From NCBI RefSeq assembly GCF_006716745.1, contig NZ_VFPP01000001.1, positions 620,001 through 684,000 on the forward strand: DNA of 64,000 nt, in the 5' to 3' direction. Made by a program: the position numbers and the translations under genes. Numbering within the stretch: position 1 is the stretch's first letter; each line of letters opens with the position of its first letter. The notes under the pieces are model-generated. The model was not told where the DNA came from, ran no database searches, and was given only the letters and a program-made list of their open reading frames with translations. Below are positions 1 to 9,147 of the stretch, piece by piece. The stretch comes from Saccharothrix saharensis. GTDB taxonomy: Bacteria > Actinomycetota > Actinomycetes > Mycobacteriales > Pseudonocardiaceae.

Positions 1-2169
1 CGTGTGGGCACCGCGCTGCTCAACGCCGGCCCTATGGACCGGGACAACTACTACTACCAGCTGCTGCTGGACCGGTTGGAGACCGGGATGACCCCGGACA
101 ACGTCGAGAAGCGGACCCGGATGGTCGCGGCCAAGGTCCGCCTGGCCGCCGGAGCGCAGAACGCGGACTGGGTCGCCCTGGGCATCGCCCGGCTGACCAC
201 GGACCTGGGCGAGAACGACCGGCAGTTCCTGATCGTGGCCTCCCATTACCTCGCCCGGATGATGGCACGTGCCCAGGTGCTCGGGGTGGCGAGCCGGCAA
301 TTGCTCGCCTGGGTCACCGCCATCCCCGGCCAGGTCGGTGAACGTCTCGTCTGCCGGATCCTCGCCTGCGCCGAGGACATCCCGCTCCAGGACAAGATCG
401 ACCACATCACGCGCCGGCTGGCCTCGCCGACGGCCACCGGTGACGACCAGGAGCTCGTCGACGCGGTACTCGCCGCCCGCCCGGGTCCCGCCCGGCTCGC
501 CGCGTGGACCGACGCACTGGGTTCCCCCTCACCGCTCCCGGCCGACCCCGCCGTGCTGCCCCGGGACTGGGCCAGGGCGTGGCGCTGGTCGGCGATCCTG
601 CCCGAACACCTGCTCACCGGATGGCAGGAACCGATCACGGCGGTCGCCGAGCACCACGGCAGGCTCGACCGTGAGGCATTCGACCGGAGGATCCCCGCCT
701 TCTTTTCCCAGTGGGGGCAGTCTGCCTACACCGAGGAGCAGTTGGCGGCCCTGCCCGTACTCGACGCCGCCCGGCTGATCGCCGGGTGGCGCCCCGACGC
801 CGACAGCGAGCAGCGGCTGATCAGCGCCCGCGAGCTGGCCCGCACCCTTCAGGCCGTCGTCGCAGCAGCGCCCTCGACGTGGTCGACCGACCCCGTCGCC
901 GTGGTCGAGACGCTGCGCGAACCCGTGTACGTGCTGCACTACTTCCGCGCCCTGACCGAGAAGGCAGCCGACGTCATTTCCTACGCCGGGGGCATTATCG
1001 CCGCGGCACGATTGGCCAGGTCCCGGCGGTGGGCGCCGACGATTCTGGGCAACGACGACTTCGACTTCGAGCCTGGCTGGCACAACGTCGACACCGCCAT
1101 CATCGAGCTGGTCACCGCGTTGGCCGAGCACGACGCACCCATGGCCGACGAGCATCTGGACACCGCCTGGTCCTGGGCACTGTCCGCCCTCGACTCCCCA
1201 CCCGAAGCCGACGAGGACCCGGTGGACGTCTCCTACAACCGGGCGATCGGCACGCCGCACGGACGTGGGTTGCAGACGGTGCTCGCCCTGGCCGACTGGG
1301 AACAGCGCAACACCGCAGCGATCCGCCCGCGGTTCCTCGACACCCTCGACCGCGTCATCCGGACAACCGGCCTGGTCGCCATGCGATACCGGGCGATCTT
1401 GGCATGGGAACGCCCACGGCTGGAGCGCATCGCCCCGGTCTGGCTCGACTCCCGGGTCCAGGCGCTGTTCCGCGACGGCGACATCGGCCGGGCCACGGTG
1501 GACCTCGTGCTCGCGTACTCCCGGTACACCACCCCGTGGCTGCACCAGACCCTGCGCGACGAGATCATCGCCGCGGCGCTGCGAAGCGCCGGCGCGGTCC
1601 CCTGCCTGCTGCTGGGCACCCTGCACGGCGAACCCGGCTACGACGTCGACGAGGTCATCGCGGTTCTGCGCAAAGATCCCGCCGTCCTGGCCGAGGCAGC
1701 CGAGGACATGGCGCACCTGGTGCAGAACAGCTCGGCGGACTCACCAGTGCTCGCCACCGCGACACGGTTCTGGCAGGCCCTGCTCGACGCCAACCGCGAC
1801 GTCGCCCCTGTTGAGGTGCTGCGCCGCACCGGACGATGGGCCTTCGTCACCGGCCTGCCCGACACCATCTGGGCACCGCTCACGGCCCGAACCCTGACCC
1901 TCACTGAAGGACGGATTGACTACCCTGGCGAGATCGCCGACCGCTGCGAAACCGTTCCGGTCCCAGGAGACAGCACCAGGATCCTCCTACTGCTCCAAGG
2001 CCGCGGCGAACCGTGGGAACAGCACCACGTCGCCCAGGTCGCGCTCAAGACCCTGCACATGCTCAGCGGCGACCGCCCGGACGACAACTTCCTGCCGCTG
2101 CGGACCAGACTGGTCGAACTCGGGCATGATGCCGCCGCCGACCTGACACCTTACGAGAACCAGGCGTAG
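1..2169 (+). CDS. C-terminal part of a large alpha-helical protein of unknown function (5' end outside window)
   Basis: The frame is open from base 1 and closes with TAG at 2167-2169. A GTG at position 4 could serve as a start, but nothing upstream is visible, so I treat the gene as 5'-truncated by the window edge. The visible 720 or so residues are rich in Ala, Leu, Arg and Asp and look like stacked helices. I see no Walker motif, signal peptide, membrane segment or nuclease signature. The C-terminus (WEQHHVAQVALKTLH, then RTRLVELGHDAAADL) is helical. The CRISPR array begins about 225 bp downstream on the same side. Large C-terminal helical regions of this sort occur in NTPase-type defence proteins, but that is only a context-based guess. 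I do not recognise the family. Confidence 0.75.
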   Translation, partial: RVGTALLNAGPMDRDNYYYQLLLDRLETGMTPDNVEKRTRMVAAKVRLAAGAQNADWVALGIARLTTDLGENDRQFLIVASHYLARMMARAQVLGVASRQLLAWVTAIPGQVGERLVCRILACAEDIPLQDKIDHITRRLASPTATGDDQELVDAVLAARPGPARLAAWTDALGSPSPLPADPAVLPRDWARAWRWSAILPEHLLTGWQEPITAVAEHHGRLDREAFDRRIPAFFSQWGQSAYTEEQLAALPVLDAARLIAGWRPDADSEQRLISARELARTLQAVVAAAPSTWSTDPVAVVETLREPVYVLHYFRALTEKAADVISYAGGIIAAARLARSRRWAPTILGNDDFDFEPGWHNVDTAIIELVTALAEHDAPMADEHLDTAWSWALSALDSPPEADEDPVDVSYNRAIGTPHGRGLQTVLALADWEQRNTAAIRPRFLDTLDRVIRTTGLVAMRYRAILAWERPRLERIAPVWLDSRVQALFRDGDIGRATVDLVLAYSRYTTPWLHQTLRDEIIAAALRSAGAVPCLLLGTLHGEPGYDVDEVIAVLRKDPAVLAEAAEDMAHLVQNSSADSPVLATATRFWQALLDANRDVAPVEVLRRTGRWAFVTGLPDTIWAPLTARTLTLTEGRIDYPGEIADRCETVPVPGDSTRILLLLQGRGEPWEQHHVAQVALKTLHMLSGDRPDDNFLPLRTRLVELGHDAAADLTPYENQA

Positions 2170-2394
2170 CCAGGTGCCTGCGCGGTGCGGCTGCTCGCGG
2201 GTGCCCACTGCCCGTCGCCACAACAGGCGAAACTCAGGCTCGCCGTCGGGTCGGAGTACCGTCGTGAGACTCCTGCTGAGAGCAGCCAGCGGTCGCTACA
2301 GGTCAGTACACCACAGCCGATCAGCAGTCTTCCCCATGCGACCAAACCGAATGAGAATCAACCATCCGGCGTGTATCGTGCCTGGTCAAGAAGT

Positions 2395-2722
2395 GTCTTC
2401 CCCCCGCGAGCGGGGGTGGTCCCGGTGTCGCGTTTCTGTTGCTCACCCCTTCGGGGTCTTCCCCGCGCGAGCGGGGGTGGTCCCGGCCTCCGGATGCCCC
2501 ACCCGGAGGACGCGCAGCCTTCCCCGCGCGAGCGGGGGTGGTCCGGGCACAGCGACCCGGCTGGGCCTGCGCTCGCCGTCTTCCCCGCGCGAGCGGGGGT
2601 GGTCCGCTGCGCGCCGACGCGGCGGCGGTGCTGACCGAGTCTTCCCCGCGCGAGCGGGGGTGGTCCGGCATGACGCAAGGCGGCCACCGCGTTACCCGGG
2701 TCTTTCCCGCGCGAGCGGGGGT
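2395..2722 (+). CRISPR. Short orphan CRISPR array, type I-E-like repeat
   Basis: Six repeats with an exact 61-bp period: 2395-2422, 2456-2483, 2517-2544, 2578-2605, 2639-2666 and 2700-2722. The 28-bp repeat begins GTCTTCCCCGCG and ends GCGGGGGTGGTCC, and its core CCCCGC/GCGGGG forms a 6-bp stem with a GCGA loop, as in type I-E repeats. All five spacers are 33 bp. Repeat 1 differs at one base and repeat 3 at one base (second T to C). Repeat 6 has one change and loses homology after 23 bases, the mark of a leader-distal end. The leader is therefore most likely to the left (about 2260-2394) with transcription on the plus strand, which also fits the E. coli repeat orientation. No cas gene is recognisable in the window. 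Confidence 0.95.
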
Positions 2723-3777
2723 ACGAACTTCGCTGCCAGCATGGCTCTGCTGGACGTCTCGGAGCCCTACCTGTCCCGCCGTGTCGTGCAAGCGGCCGAC
2801 TTCGAATCGATGGCCCACGCCGACGGGCACTGGTACGCGCCGGTCGTCGACGTCTGCAGCAGCTCTCATGACGTCGCCGCTGCTGCCGCCAGGTCGCTGA
2901 GCCTCGCCGGACTCGGTGCTCCCCCGGTGCTGGCACCCGGTGTGTCGGCACATGCCGCCGCGCGCCTTGAACGGGCATGGTGGCCGGCGAAGATCATCGA
3001 CAGCGAACTGCCATGCTTATCGTTCGGTACCAAGTGCCTCGGCGGGCAGCCGGTCGAGGAGATCGGGAGATGCCGGCAGGGGTGCAGTCGACGAGCGTGA
3101 ACCGCTCCCGCGGCCGGGGTGGCAGGTCGACGAACAGTCCTTCGATCTCCGCGCGCAGTGCCAACGAGATGTCGTCATGGGTGTCATTGACGCCGATGTC
3201 ACTGCGGAGCAGCCAACGCGGGCCGACCGGATGCTTCCACGTCCACCGCCGCTCCGGTGGAGGACCGGAACCGGGGTTGGTCATCACCCCGCGACCCTAG
3301 CGGCAGGAGGCGCCACGACGGGCCTGATCGCGGAGGTGAGCCTTTGCCCGCGCCCCCGACACGTCCGCTCGTCGGCAGAAGAGGACGTTCGTTCGACGGG
3401 TCGGTGGCGGCAACGCCACTCGGTTGAACTACATTCAACTGCGCAAGTACCACGAGTTGACTCTCCGGTGGGCCACGGCAACTTCAGCTATCTTCCGAGG
3501 ATCAGGAGCATGCACACGTCCTGATGTGGAGCCTGGCGCACAGGACACCCTTCGTCTCCCTTCCGGACAAGCGCTCGGGGCTCTCGACCGCAGCAGCTAA
3601 CGGACACCGTCGGTGACCTCGCTGAGTGGTTCAGCCTCGCCGTACACAGCCTGCGCCGTGGGTGGAGCCCGTTCGACCGCCGCTGTGAGCGGCCGCTGAA
3701 TCAGCCGCGACGCCCAGGCCGCTCTCTGCGCTGCGCCGACGGAAGTCGGTGATGGACCAGGTCTTCGGCGGGTTGGG
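2723..3777. other. About 1 kb after the CRISPR array without a confident gene
   Basis: This stretch follows the degenerate last repeat. A plus-frame stretch around 2740-3050 reads like protein (LLDVSEPYLSRRVV..., later ERAWWPAKIIDSELP) but has no start of its own and breaks after about 100 residues, so it may be a decayed gene. One short minus-strand ORF (2994-3287) is listed separately. I see no RNA gene or mobile-element end in the rest. Confidence 0.4.
2994..3287 (-). CDS. Possible small protein or gene remnant, unknown
   Basis: A 97-codon frame starting GTG-ATG (MMTNPGSGPPPERRW...), with a weak AGGG about 8-10 nt upstream. The first 70 residues have natural-looking composition (WKHPVGPRWLLRSDIGVND, ALRAEIEGLFVDLPPRPRE), after which it becomes Arg-rich. 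It may be the 5' part of a gene cut off by rearrangement. No family recognised. Confidence 0.3.
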   Translation of the reverse strand: MMTNPGSGPPPERRWTWKHPVGPRWLLRSDIGVNDTHDDISLALRAEIEGLFVDLPPRPRERFTLVDCTPAGISRSPRPAARRGTWYRTISMAVRCR

Positions 3778-6729
3778 CTACAGCCCCTGAGGCTCCGGCA
3801 AGAGCTCTGCGAAGGTGGCTCTGACTTCCCGCGCGGTGTCGGCGAAGGTCTCCGGATCGGCGGTGGCGAGGTGCTGGTAGATGACCATGCTCTCCGAGAG
3901 GATGTTCAGGACTTCCGACATGTCGTCATGCATGTCGTATTTCGACGCGCTCAAGGCGTACAGGGCTTGGGCGAGGCGCGGCAGGTGGGCAGCCGGGTCC
4001 GCTCCGGCCAGGCGTCTGTGGATGTCGACGGCTTCCTCAACGGCGAACCGGGCCTGCAGTTCCCGGTTGCACTCGGAGAGCATCATGCTTTGCTCGAACA
4101 GGGCATGTGCGAGTCCTGCTTCGTACGCCGCAGGATCGGCCGCGACCAGCCGACGACATACGGCCACCCTATCCGTGGTGATCGGCAGGGCCTCGGCGTA
4201 GCGTTCCTCGGACTGCAGCAGGGTGGTGAGGCGGCCCAACACTGTCGCCAGGCTCTCATCATTGGCCGCAGGGTTCCGGGCGGCGAGCTTGCGGTAGAGC
4301 TTGGCCGATTCGTCAGTGGCCGCGTATGCCTCGGCCTGGTGTCCCGCAGCCACTTTGCAGGTTCCCAGGTTGAAGAGAGCCATGGCGAGCCCTTGATCGT
4401 GGGCAAGGCTCGATTTGAGGACGAGTTGACGCCACAGCGTCACGGACTCCTCCGCGGCGGCGAGGGCGTCGGCGAGTCGGTCGACCTCGAGCAGGTGGCT
4501 GCCGTAGTTGTTCAGTGCCGTGGCGAGTTCGAAGGTGTGGGCTGCGGGATTGACCTCTACAACCTTTCGGAACCCGATCACGGCTTTCTCGATCGCGGCG
4601 AGGGCCTCCTCCGTACGCCCTTGATCTGCCAGACGCGCGCCGAGGTTGAGCTGGTCGCGGGCGTTCTCACTCACGTAGAAGTGGACGCCGGCGGCTCCGA
4701 GGCGGTCCCTTATGGCGGCGGCCTCCTCTGCGGCAGCAAGGGCTTCGGCACCCCTGCCCACTTCGGACAGCCGGGTGGCGAGGTTGCCCAGAGCGTCTCC
4801 CAGTGTCTGCTCGTCGTGGGAGGTGGTGTGGTCGCCGTCGATGAGCCGGCGGTTCAGTGCGACGGCCTCTTCGGCCGTCTGCAGCGCCTCCTCTCGCTGG
4901 CCGAGCTTTGCGAGGTAAGTGCTGTACCAGTTCAGTGAGGAAGCCAGGAGGGACGCGTTGATGAACGGTTCGTCATCGGCGAGTCGGCGCCAGATCTCTA
5001 CGCTGGCGTGGGCCATGTCGGCGGCCAGCTCGTGGAAGCCGGCATAGTGCAACCGTTCGGCGAGTTGGGTTCGGTACATGGCGTTCAGGCGGAGGTCGTC
5101 GGTGCGTTCGATGCGTTGGTAGATGACGCGGTAGGTGATGGCGGCGATGCCCTGGGCGAGGTCTGCGTGCGGTCCGTGGGGCAGTAGCCTTTCGATGGCC
5201 TCCAGAGCGTCGGTGTCGGCGCTCTCTTGCATGGCGAGTGCGAACAGAGCGGCGTTGCCGGCCTGGACGGCCAGCTGGGGGTGTTGCTTCAGCAGCGGAT
5301 AGAGGTAGTCGGATCCGACGTGTGGCCATCGTTCCGCTGCCGCTGTCAGGGTGGGGATGGCGCGGGAGAGGTAGGGGGGAGGGGCGGCCTCGCCCACCGT
5401 GGGCGCGTTTCCGGTGGGGCCCCAAGTCCTCGCCGTGTGCGCGGTCTCTGCGGTTTCTGCGGTGAGTACGGTCTTTGCGGTGGCCGGGGCCCAGGGGGCG
5501 GCCGGGTAGTCAGCGGTGTGTCCGGGCAGGGTCAGGGCGAGGAAGTCCTCGGCGAGGCGGTCGGGGTAGAGCGGTTCCAGGACGGTGGGGATCGTGGGGT
5601 TAGCGGGCGGGTAGCAGACGCCGTGATCAGTGAGGATCTGCGGCGCATCGAGCTCCAACCCGAGGTCGCGCAGCATCGCCACGCCGGTCGGTGCAGGGAC
5701 GGCGCCCGTCAGCGCTGCGGCGAACACCACCTGGTTCATCACCTGCGGTGAAGTCCGGTATGTACGCTCCGCCGGGTTCAACTCATGGGTGCCGTCACCG
5801 TGCAGGCGGGCCCAGTGCAGGTGCTCACGGTCGAGGAGGTAGACGGTGAGGCCCGCCATATCCGACGGCGGGCGGCTGCCGGTGGCTCGGGCGTCGACAG
5901 CGACCAGGGCAGCCATGTGGACGGCGAGGGTCAACCCGAAGTCCTCGTGGTCCAGGGACGCGGGCGGCGGGATGTCGCTGGGGTCGGCGATTCCGTAGAA
6001 GGCCGCGAAGCTGCTCCGCGCCGCATCGTACATTTCGGCACGCTGGGCGGAGCCGTCGGAGGACAGCGGCGCGAGTTCGTGGGTGGAGGTGCTCGCCTCG
6101 TGATTGGCCAGGGTGGCGCGCACGCCGGGCCAGGAGTCGCCGGTGCGGGCGAGGAGCAGGATGCGTGTTGGCATGTCGGGCTTGTGGAGCAAGGCGTTGC
6201 TGAACAGCCAGGACAGATGGGTCAGCGGCCAGCGGTCGGCGTAATCGACGATGAGGAGCACACCGCGGGCATGGCGCAGCCGCAGGTCCTGGCTCCCTGG
6301 TGGCGGGTGGACGGTGCCGGGTCCGTGGGCCGCCGTGACGACCGTCCAACCCTGGTCGGCGGACCGGGAGGCGAATTCGGCGGCGAGCCGGGTCTTGCCC
6401 TGCCCGCCGGGCCCGTACAGCCATCGCGCTGCCCGGCGCGGACGGCTGTCGCGCCACTGGTGCAGCTCGGCCAGGTCCTCCTCGCGGCCGGTGAAGTCCG
6501 CCACCTCGTAGCGTGCGTTAAGCATGCGGCTGGGTGACTCCAGCAACCAGTCCGGCTCCGGAGTCCGGGGCACGCGCCAAAGCTCCAGCAGGTACAGAGG
6601 GGTGCCGTCGCCGAAGACGTGGATGTCGGCACCGATCACCCCGTAGGCGAAGCCGCCCTCCGCACGTACTATCAATTGGGGATTACGCGCTTCTTCCGGT
6701 TCCTCTCGCGCTTCAGCTGACCGGGTCAC
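3778..6729 (-). CDS. P-loop NTPase with C-terminal tetratricopeptide repeats (STAND/NLR-like architecture)
   Basis: 983 residues. An N-terminal segment of about 75 residues (VIGADIHVFGDGTPLYLL) precedes an ATPase core with Walker A YGPGGQGKT at residues 105-113 and Walker B VLLIVDYAD at 157-165. From about residue 550 to the end there are repeated 42-residue helical pairs (for example EEALQTAEEAVALNRRL, EALAAAEEAAAIRDRL, DALAAAEESVTLWRQL), that is, TPRs. This ATPase-plus-repeat layout is that of STAND regulators and of many actinomycete proteins proposed to act in signalling or phage defence. The substrate or trigger is not visible. The ATG at 6729 overlaps by 4 bp the stop of the small membrane-protein gene upstream (6726-7211), so the two are translationally coupled and probably act together. 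Confidence 0.8.
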   Translation of the reverse strand: MTRSAEAREEPEEARNPQLIVRAEGGFAYGVIGADIHVFGDGTPLYLLELWRVPRTPEPDWLLESPSRMLNARYEVADFTGREEDLAELHQWRDSRPRRAARWLYGPGGQGKTRLAAEFASRSADQGWTVVTAAHGPGTVHPPPGSQDLRLRHARGVLLIVDYADRWPLTHLSWLFSNALLHKPDMPTRILLLARTGDSWPGVRATLANHEASTSTHELAPLSSDGSAQRAEMYDAARSSFAAFYGIADPSDIPPPASLDHEDFGLTLAVHMAALVAVDARATGSRPPSDMAGLTVYLLDREHLHWARLHGDGTHELNPAERTYRTSPQVMNQVVFAAALTGAVPAPTGVAMLRDLGLELDAPQILTDHGVCYPPANPTIPTVLEPLYPDRLAEDFLALTLPGHTADYPAAPWAPATAKTVLTAETAETAHTARTWGPTGNAPTVGEAAPPPYLSRAIPTLTAAAERWPHVGSDYLYPLLKQHPQLAVQAGNAALFALAMQESADTDALEAIERLLPHGPHADLAQGIAAITYRVIYQRIERTDDLRLNAMYRTQLAERLHYAGFHELAADMAHASVEIWRRLADDEPFINASLLASSLNWYSTYLAKLGQREEALQTAEEAVALNRRLIDGDHTTSHDEQTLGDALGNLATRLSEVGRGAEALAAAEEAAAIRDRLGAAGVHFYVSENARDQLNLGARLADQGRTEEALAAIEKAVIGFRKVVEVNPAAHTFELATALNNYGSHLLEVDRLADALAAAEESVTLWRQLVLKSSLAHDQGLAMALFNLGTCKVAAGHQAEAYAATDESAKLYRKLAARNPAANDESLATVLGRLTTLLQSEERYAEALPITTDRVAVCRRLVAADPAAYEAGLAHALFEQSMMLSECNRELQARFAVEEAVDIHRRLAGADPAAHLPRLAQALYALSASKYDMHDDMSEVLNILSESMVIYQHLATADPETFADTAREVRATFAELLPEPQGL

Positions 6730-7211
6730 TCGGCATCGCCGGTGTTGGCGACAGAATTCGGCTCAGAAGCGGCTGGCCGCACCTGTCCAGAGCCTGAGTA
6801 ATTGTGGATGTGAACGCCGCTGCCGGGTCCCACAGCTCCCGCAGCAATTCCACCGTGTGCAATAACGTGCGCTATCCATTGCTGCTGGACAGGCGGAAGC
6901 AACTGCTGCACCTCGCGGACCAGGGACTCGAGATCGTCAGCAGCATCCGGGTGCTCAGATAGCAGATCTTCCAGGTCATCCCTCCAACGTAAGATCTGGG
7001 TCTCACGGGCAGTTCCGGAGTCTTCGGCGCGCGTCACGCGGACAACACTTCTGTCCAGCTGGGCCTCGACCTCCTGCGGAGAACGGCCACGACGTTGGAA
7101 TAGCTGCACGGTCCAGGTGCGGGCAGTTTCCCAGGTACTGGTGGCCATGGCCCCCACGATGGTCGTCGCGGCGGTCATGGCCAGGGCTGCTGTCGTCGGA
7201 TCCATAGGCAT
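6726..7211 (-). CDS. Small membrane-anchored partner protein of the TPR-NTPase
   Basis: 161 residues. The N-terminal 25 residues (TTAALAMTAATTIVGAMA) form one hydrophobic segment, followed by a charged helical region (SPQEVEAQLDRSVVRVTRAEDS, then DDLEDLLSEHPDAADDLESL) and a Gly/Asn-rich tail containing GPGSGVHIHNYSGSGQ. The stop overlaps the start of the NTPase gene by 4 bp (ATGA), indicating an operon of two genes. Small proteins with a single membrane helix and a glycine-rich tail commonly precede TPR-NTPase genes in actinomycetes; their biochemical role is unknown. The ATG at 7211 fits the end of the coding signal. The preceding region lacks a strong Shine-Dalgarno sequence. Confidence 0.7.
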   Translation of the reverse strand: MPMDPTTAALAMTAATTIVGAMATSTWETARTWTVQLFQRRGRSPQEVEAQLDRSVVRVTRAEDSGTARETQILRWRDDLEDLLSEHPDAADDLESLVREVQQLLPPVQQQWIAHVIAHGGIAAGAVGPGSGVHIHNYSGSGQVRPAASEPNSVANTGDAE

Positions 7212-7908
7212 CGTCGATACTCCCTTGCTCGCCGAAGGTTATTCCCTGAACTAGCTCCGCCCAGGAGGGCGGCTGATAACGACCGGGCCGACCCGGGTCG
7301 CATGACGGCATAAAGCCCCAGAGGGTCCCACCCTGTTTGTCCGCCATGAGCCCCAGTTCGTCATCGAGCACCTTCAACGAGGCACATCGACTGCCGATCC
7401 ATGGCCGCATCCTACCGGAGAGCCAATGTTCGCGAGGGGCATTTCGCCGAAGGCCCCTCAACCGAGGCATTCCATGCTGCCGCGCCGCCAGGTGGACCAG
7501 TACGCCGACATCTGTTCGGCCCACAGTCAACCCTTTTTGCACGGCGAGCCGTCGTTTGCCGAGCAAGAAGGGCAGCCCATCGATCGCCCCCTCGACCCAC
7601 AGTTCGCAGTCCTACGACCTGCAGGGAACGCGTACAGCAGTGCACAGAACACCCCCTATGAAGAAAACCCGGAGTTCAACCGGCTCGTCCTGGCACCGAA
7701 TGTGCCGGCGAACGGGAGAGTCGGTTCTGCTGATCAACCCGTGTCCGACGTAGTGGAGGGCGATACTGTACCACTCGAAAGTCATCGACAACTTGCGATT
7801 ATTTTGACGGGCGATTCAAACCAGGTCACCAAGCAGTCAATCAGGCGGGATCCTGTCGATGACCGTCACCGGTCCCGGTAGTGACAGCTTCGTCGTGCCA
7901 TCATCGGA
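7212..7908. other. Intergenic stretch with no recognised gene
   Basis: Several overlapping open frames exist on both strands, but none has a ribosome-binding site, natural composition or a recognisable motif. It separates two minus-strand units and should contain the promoter of the small-protein/NTPase operon just upstream of 7211. Confidence 0.4.
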
Positions 7909-8520
7909 CTATACTTCCAACTGTCCGTCAACGACGAGGAGGCCCTTTAGACGCTCCAGCAGCGTGAGCATCACTGTCCGGTGAGTCTCCATATCCGGAA
8001 GCTTCCGATAACCCGCATGAAGAGGCGCGATGTTCTCGACCGGATACCCTGGAGGGAACCCTCCCCAGATCGCCATGATTGCTACATACTCGCTTGCATG
8101 AGCCATGCTTTCGGCCGTAACGTGGACATGCTCGAGAAATCGACACCCCGAGGCATTGCATAGCGGCTCCAGCGCATAGAGCGTCGATTCGAATCGCGCT
8201 TTCTTGACCGTGAGCCGCTCCACCGCTTTCTGAAGGTCGGATTCGAGCGCAACCCTCGCTTGCTCCGACTTCAGCCGCAATACTTGCTCGCACTTTTCAC
8301 GGATCTCGTACACATCGGTCAAGACATCTTTGACTATAACGTAGCAGTCCAAGAATCTGCTCGCTCGCACCGCCTCCACCGAGTTGCCTATGGTAAGTGA
8401 ATCGATCGATTGGGACTGTACGACATTGCCGTAGCTGCCACCGGTTATGATGTTGGCAGCAGGCGTGGAGCCCACGTCGGGTGACAACCGTGAAGAGTCG
8501 TCGGTTCTGTCGTCAATCAC
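7909..8520 (-). CDS. Hypothetical protein with an amyloid-signalling-like N-terminal motif
   Basis: 203 residues from the GTG at 8520, chosen because GGGGGTAGCC lies directly upstream. The frame stays open to 8685 but that extension is Cys/Arg-rich and lacks a ribosome-binding site. Residues 1-22 are polar. Residues 23-39 read NIITGGSYGNVVQSQSI, a Gly-Asn-Val-Val-Gln type motif resembling the short amyloid signalling motifs (BASS, some RHIM-like) described at the ends of actinobacterial NLR-like proteins and their effectors. Residues 60-130 form a charged helical, probably coiled-coil region (REKCEQVLRLKSEQARVALE), and the rest is helical with no catalytic motif I can name. It lies in the same orientation as, and about 0.7 kb upstream of, the TPR-NTPase operon. 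Function unknown. Confidence 0.6.
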   Translation of the reverse strand: MIDDRTDDSSRLSPDVGSTPAANIITGGSYGNVVQSQSIDSLTIGNSVEAVRASRFLDCYVIVKDVLTDVYEIREKCEQVLRLKSEQARVALESDLQKAVERLTVKKARFESTLYALEPLCNASGCRFLEHVHVTAESMAHASEYVAIMAIWGGFPPGYPVENIAPLHAGYRKLPDMETHRTVMLTLLERLKGLLVVDGQLEV

Positions 8521-8850
8521 GGCTACCCCCAAGATACAAGTATTAGCGAACAATGCAAACAGCGCCGCTGCGGCAGGCCGCCAGCATAACGCAGGTCGTT
8601 GAAGTGGAGTCACATCGCACCGCAGCAGCGGACATGCCAGGGGTCGCACTCGAAGCGGCTTTTGTCCGCAGGATTGCCTTGACATCCACTCTCGTCACCG
8701 TCGCGACGAGCAAGCACGGATAGGCTCATCCCACCCGAGGCGCTGAGGCCGTCTCGGTATCCGCACGACAGCGGTGGCCTCGGCAGAGCCAGAAGGCTCA
8801 GCCCGACAAGGCGACCCCCTGCCGAGACCCACGACTCCGGGGGCTCGTTC
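8521..8850. other. Intergenic, nothing recognised
   Basis: About 330 bp between the hypothetical protein and the first transposon debris. It should hold the promoter of the 7909-8520 gene. No RNA gene or repeat was seen. Confidence 0.4.
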
Positions 8851-9147
8851 CTAGGTCCCGGGTCGATCCACGACAAGTACGACCGGATCACCAACGAGTA
8901 CGCCGTCATGCGGGACGCAGTGCAGCGCAGTGCAGCGCAGGGCACCTACCTCTACACCATGGTGCGCACCTACGGGTGCTGGACAGCGAGTACTTCGGGT
9001 GGGTGCTGCACCGGTGCACTGCGGACGGGTCGTGGACCTGGTGGTTCTCCCACGTCCTCGACCCACTGCCCGGCGGCGACGTGGACCTGCTCGTGTGGAA
9101 CGGCAAGCTCGGCTCCGTCGTCAGGGCGCAGGGTGGCCAGACCTTGA
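8851..9147 (+). pseudogene. Frameshifted fragment of an unrecognised gene
   Basis: Two frames join into one natural-looking protein: SIHDKYDRITNEYAVMRDAV then YLYTMVRTYG in the first frame, and VLDSEYFGWVLHRC then DPLPGGDVDLLVWNGKLGSV in the frame one base back, with the break near 8970. No start codon with a ribosome-binding site precedes it, and its downstream end merges into the truncated IS5-type transposase. I do not know the family. Confidence 0.4.

Noticed and set aside
2321..2978. Several ORFs running through the CRISPR array on both strands
   Set aside because: They consist of translated repeats (RERGWS, PARAGKT and similar) and are by-products of the array.
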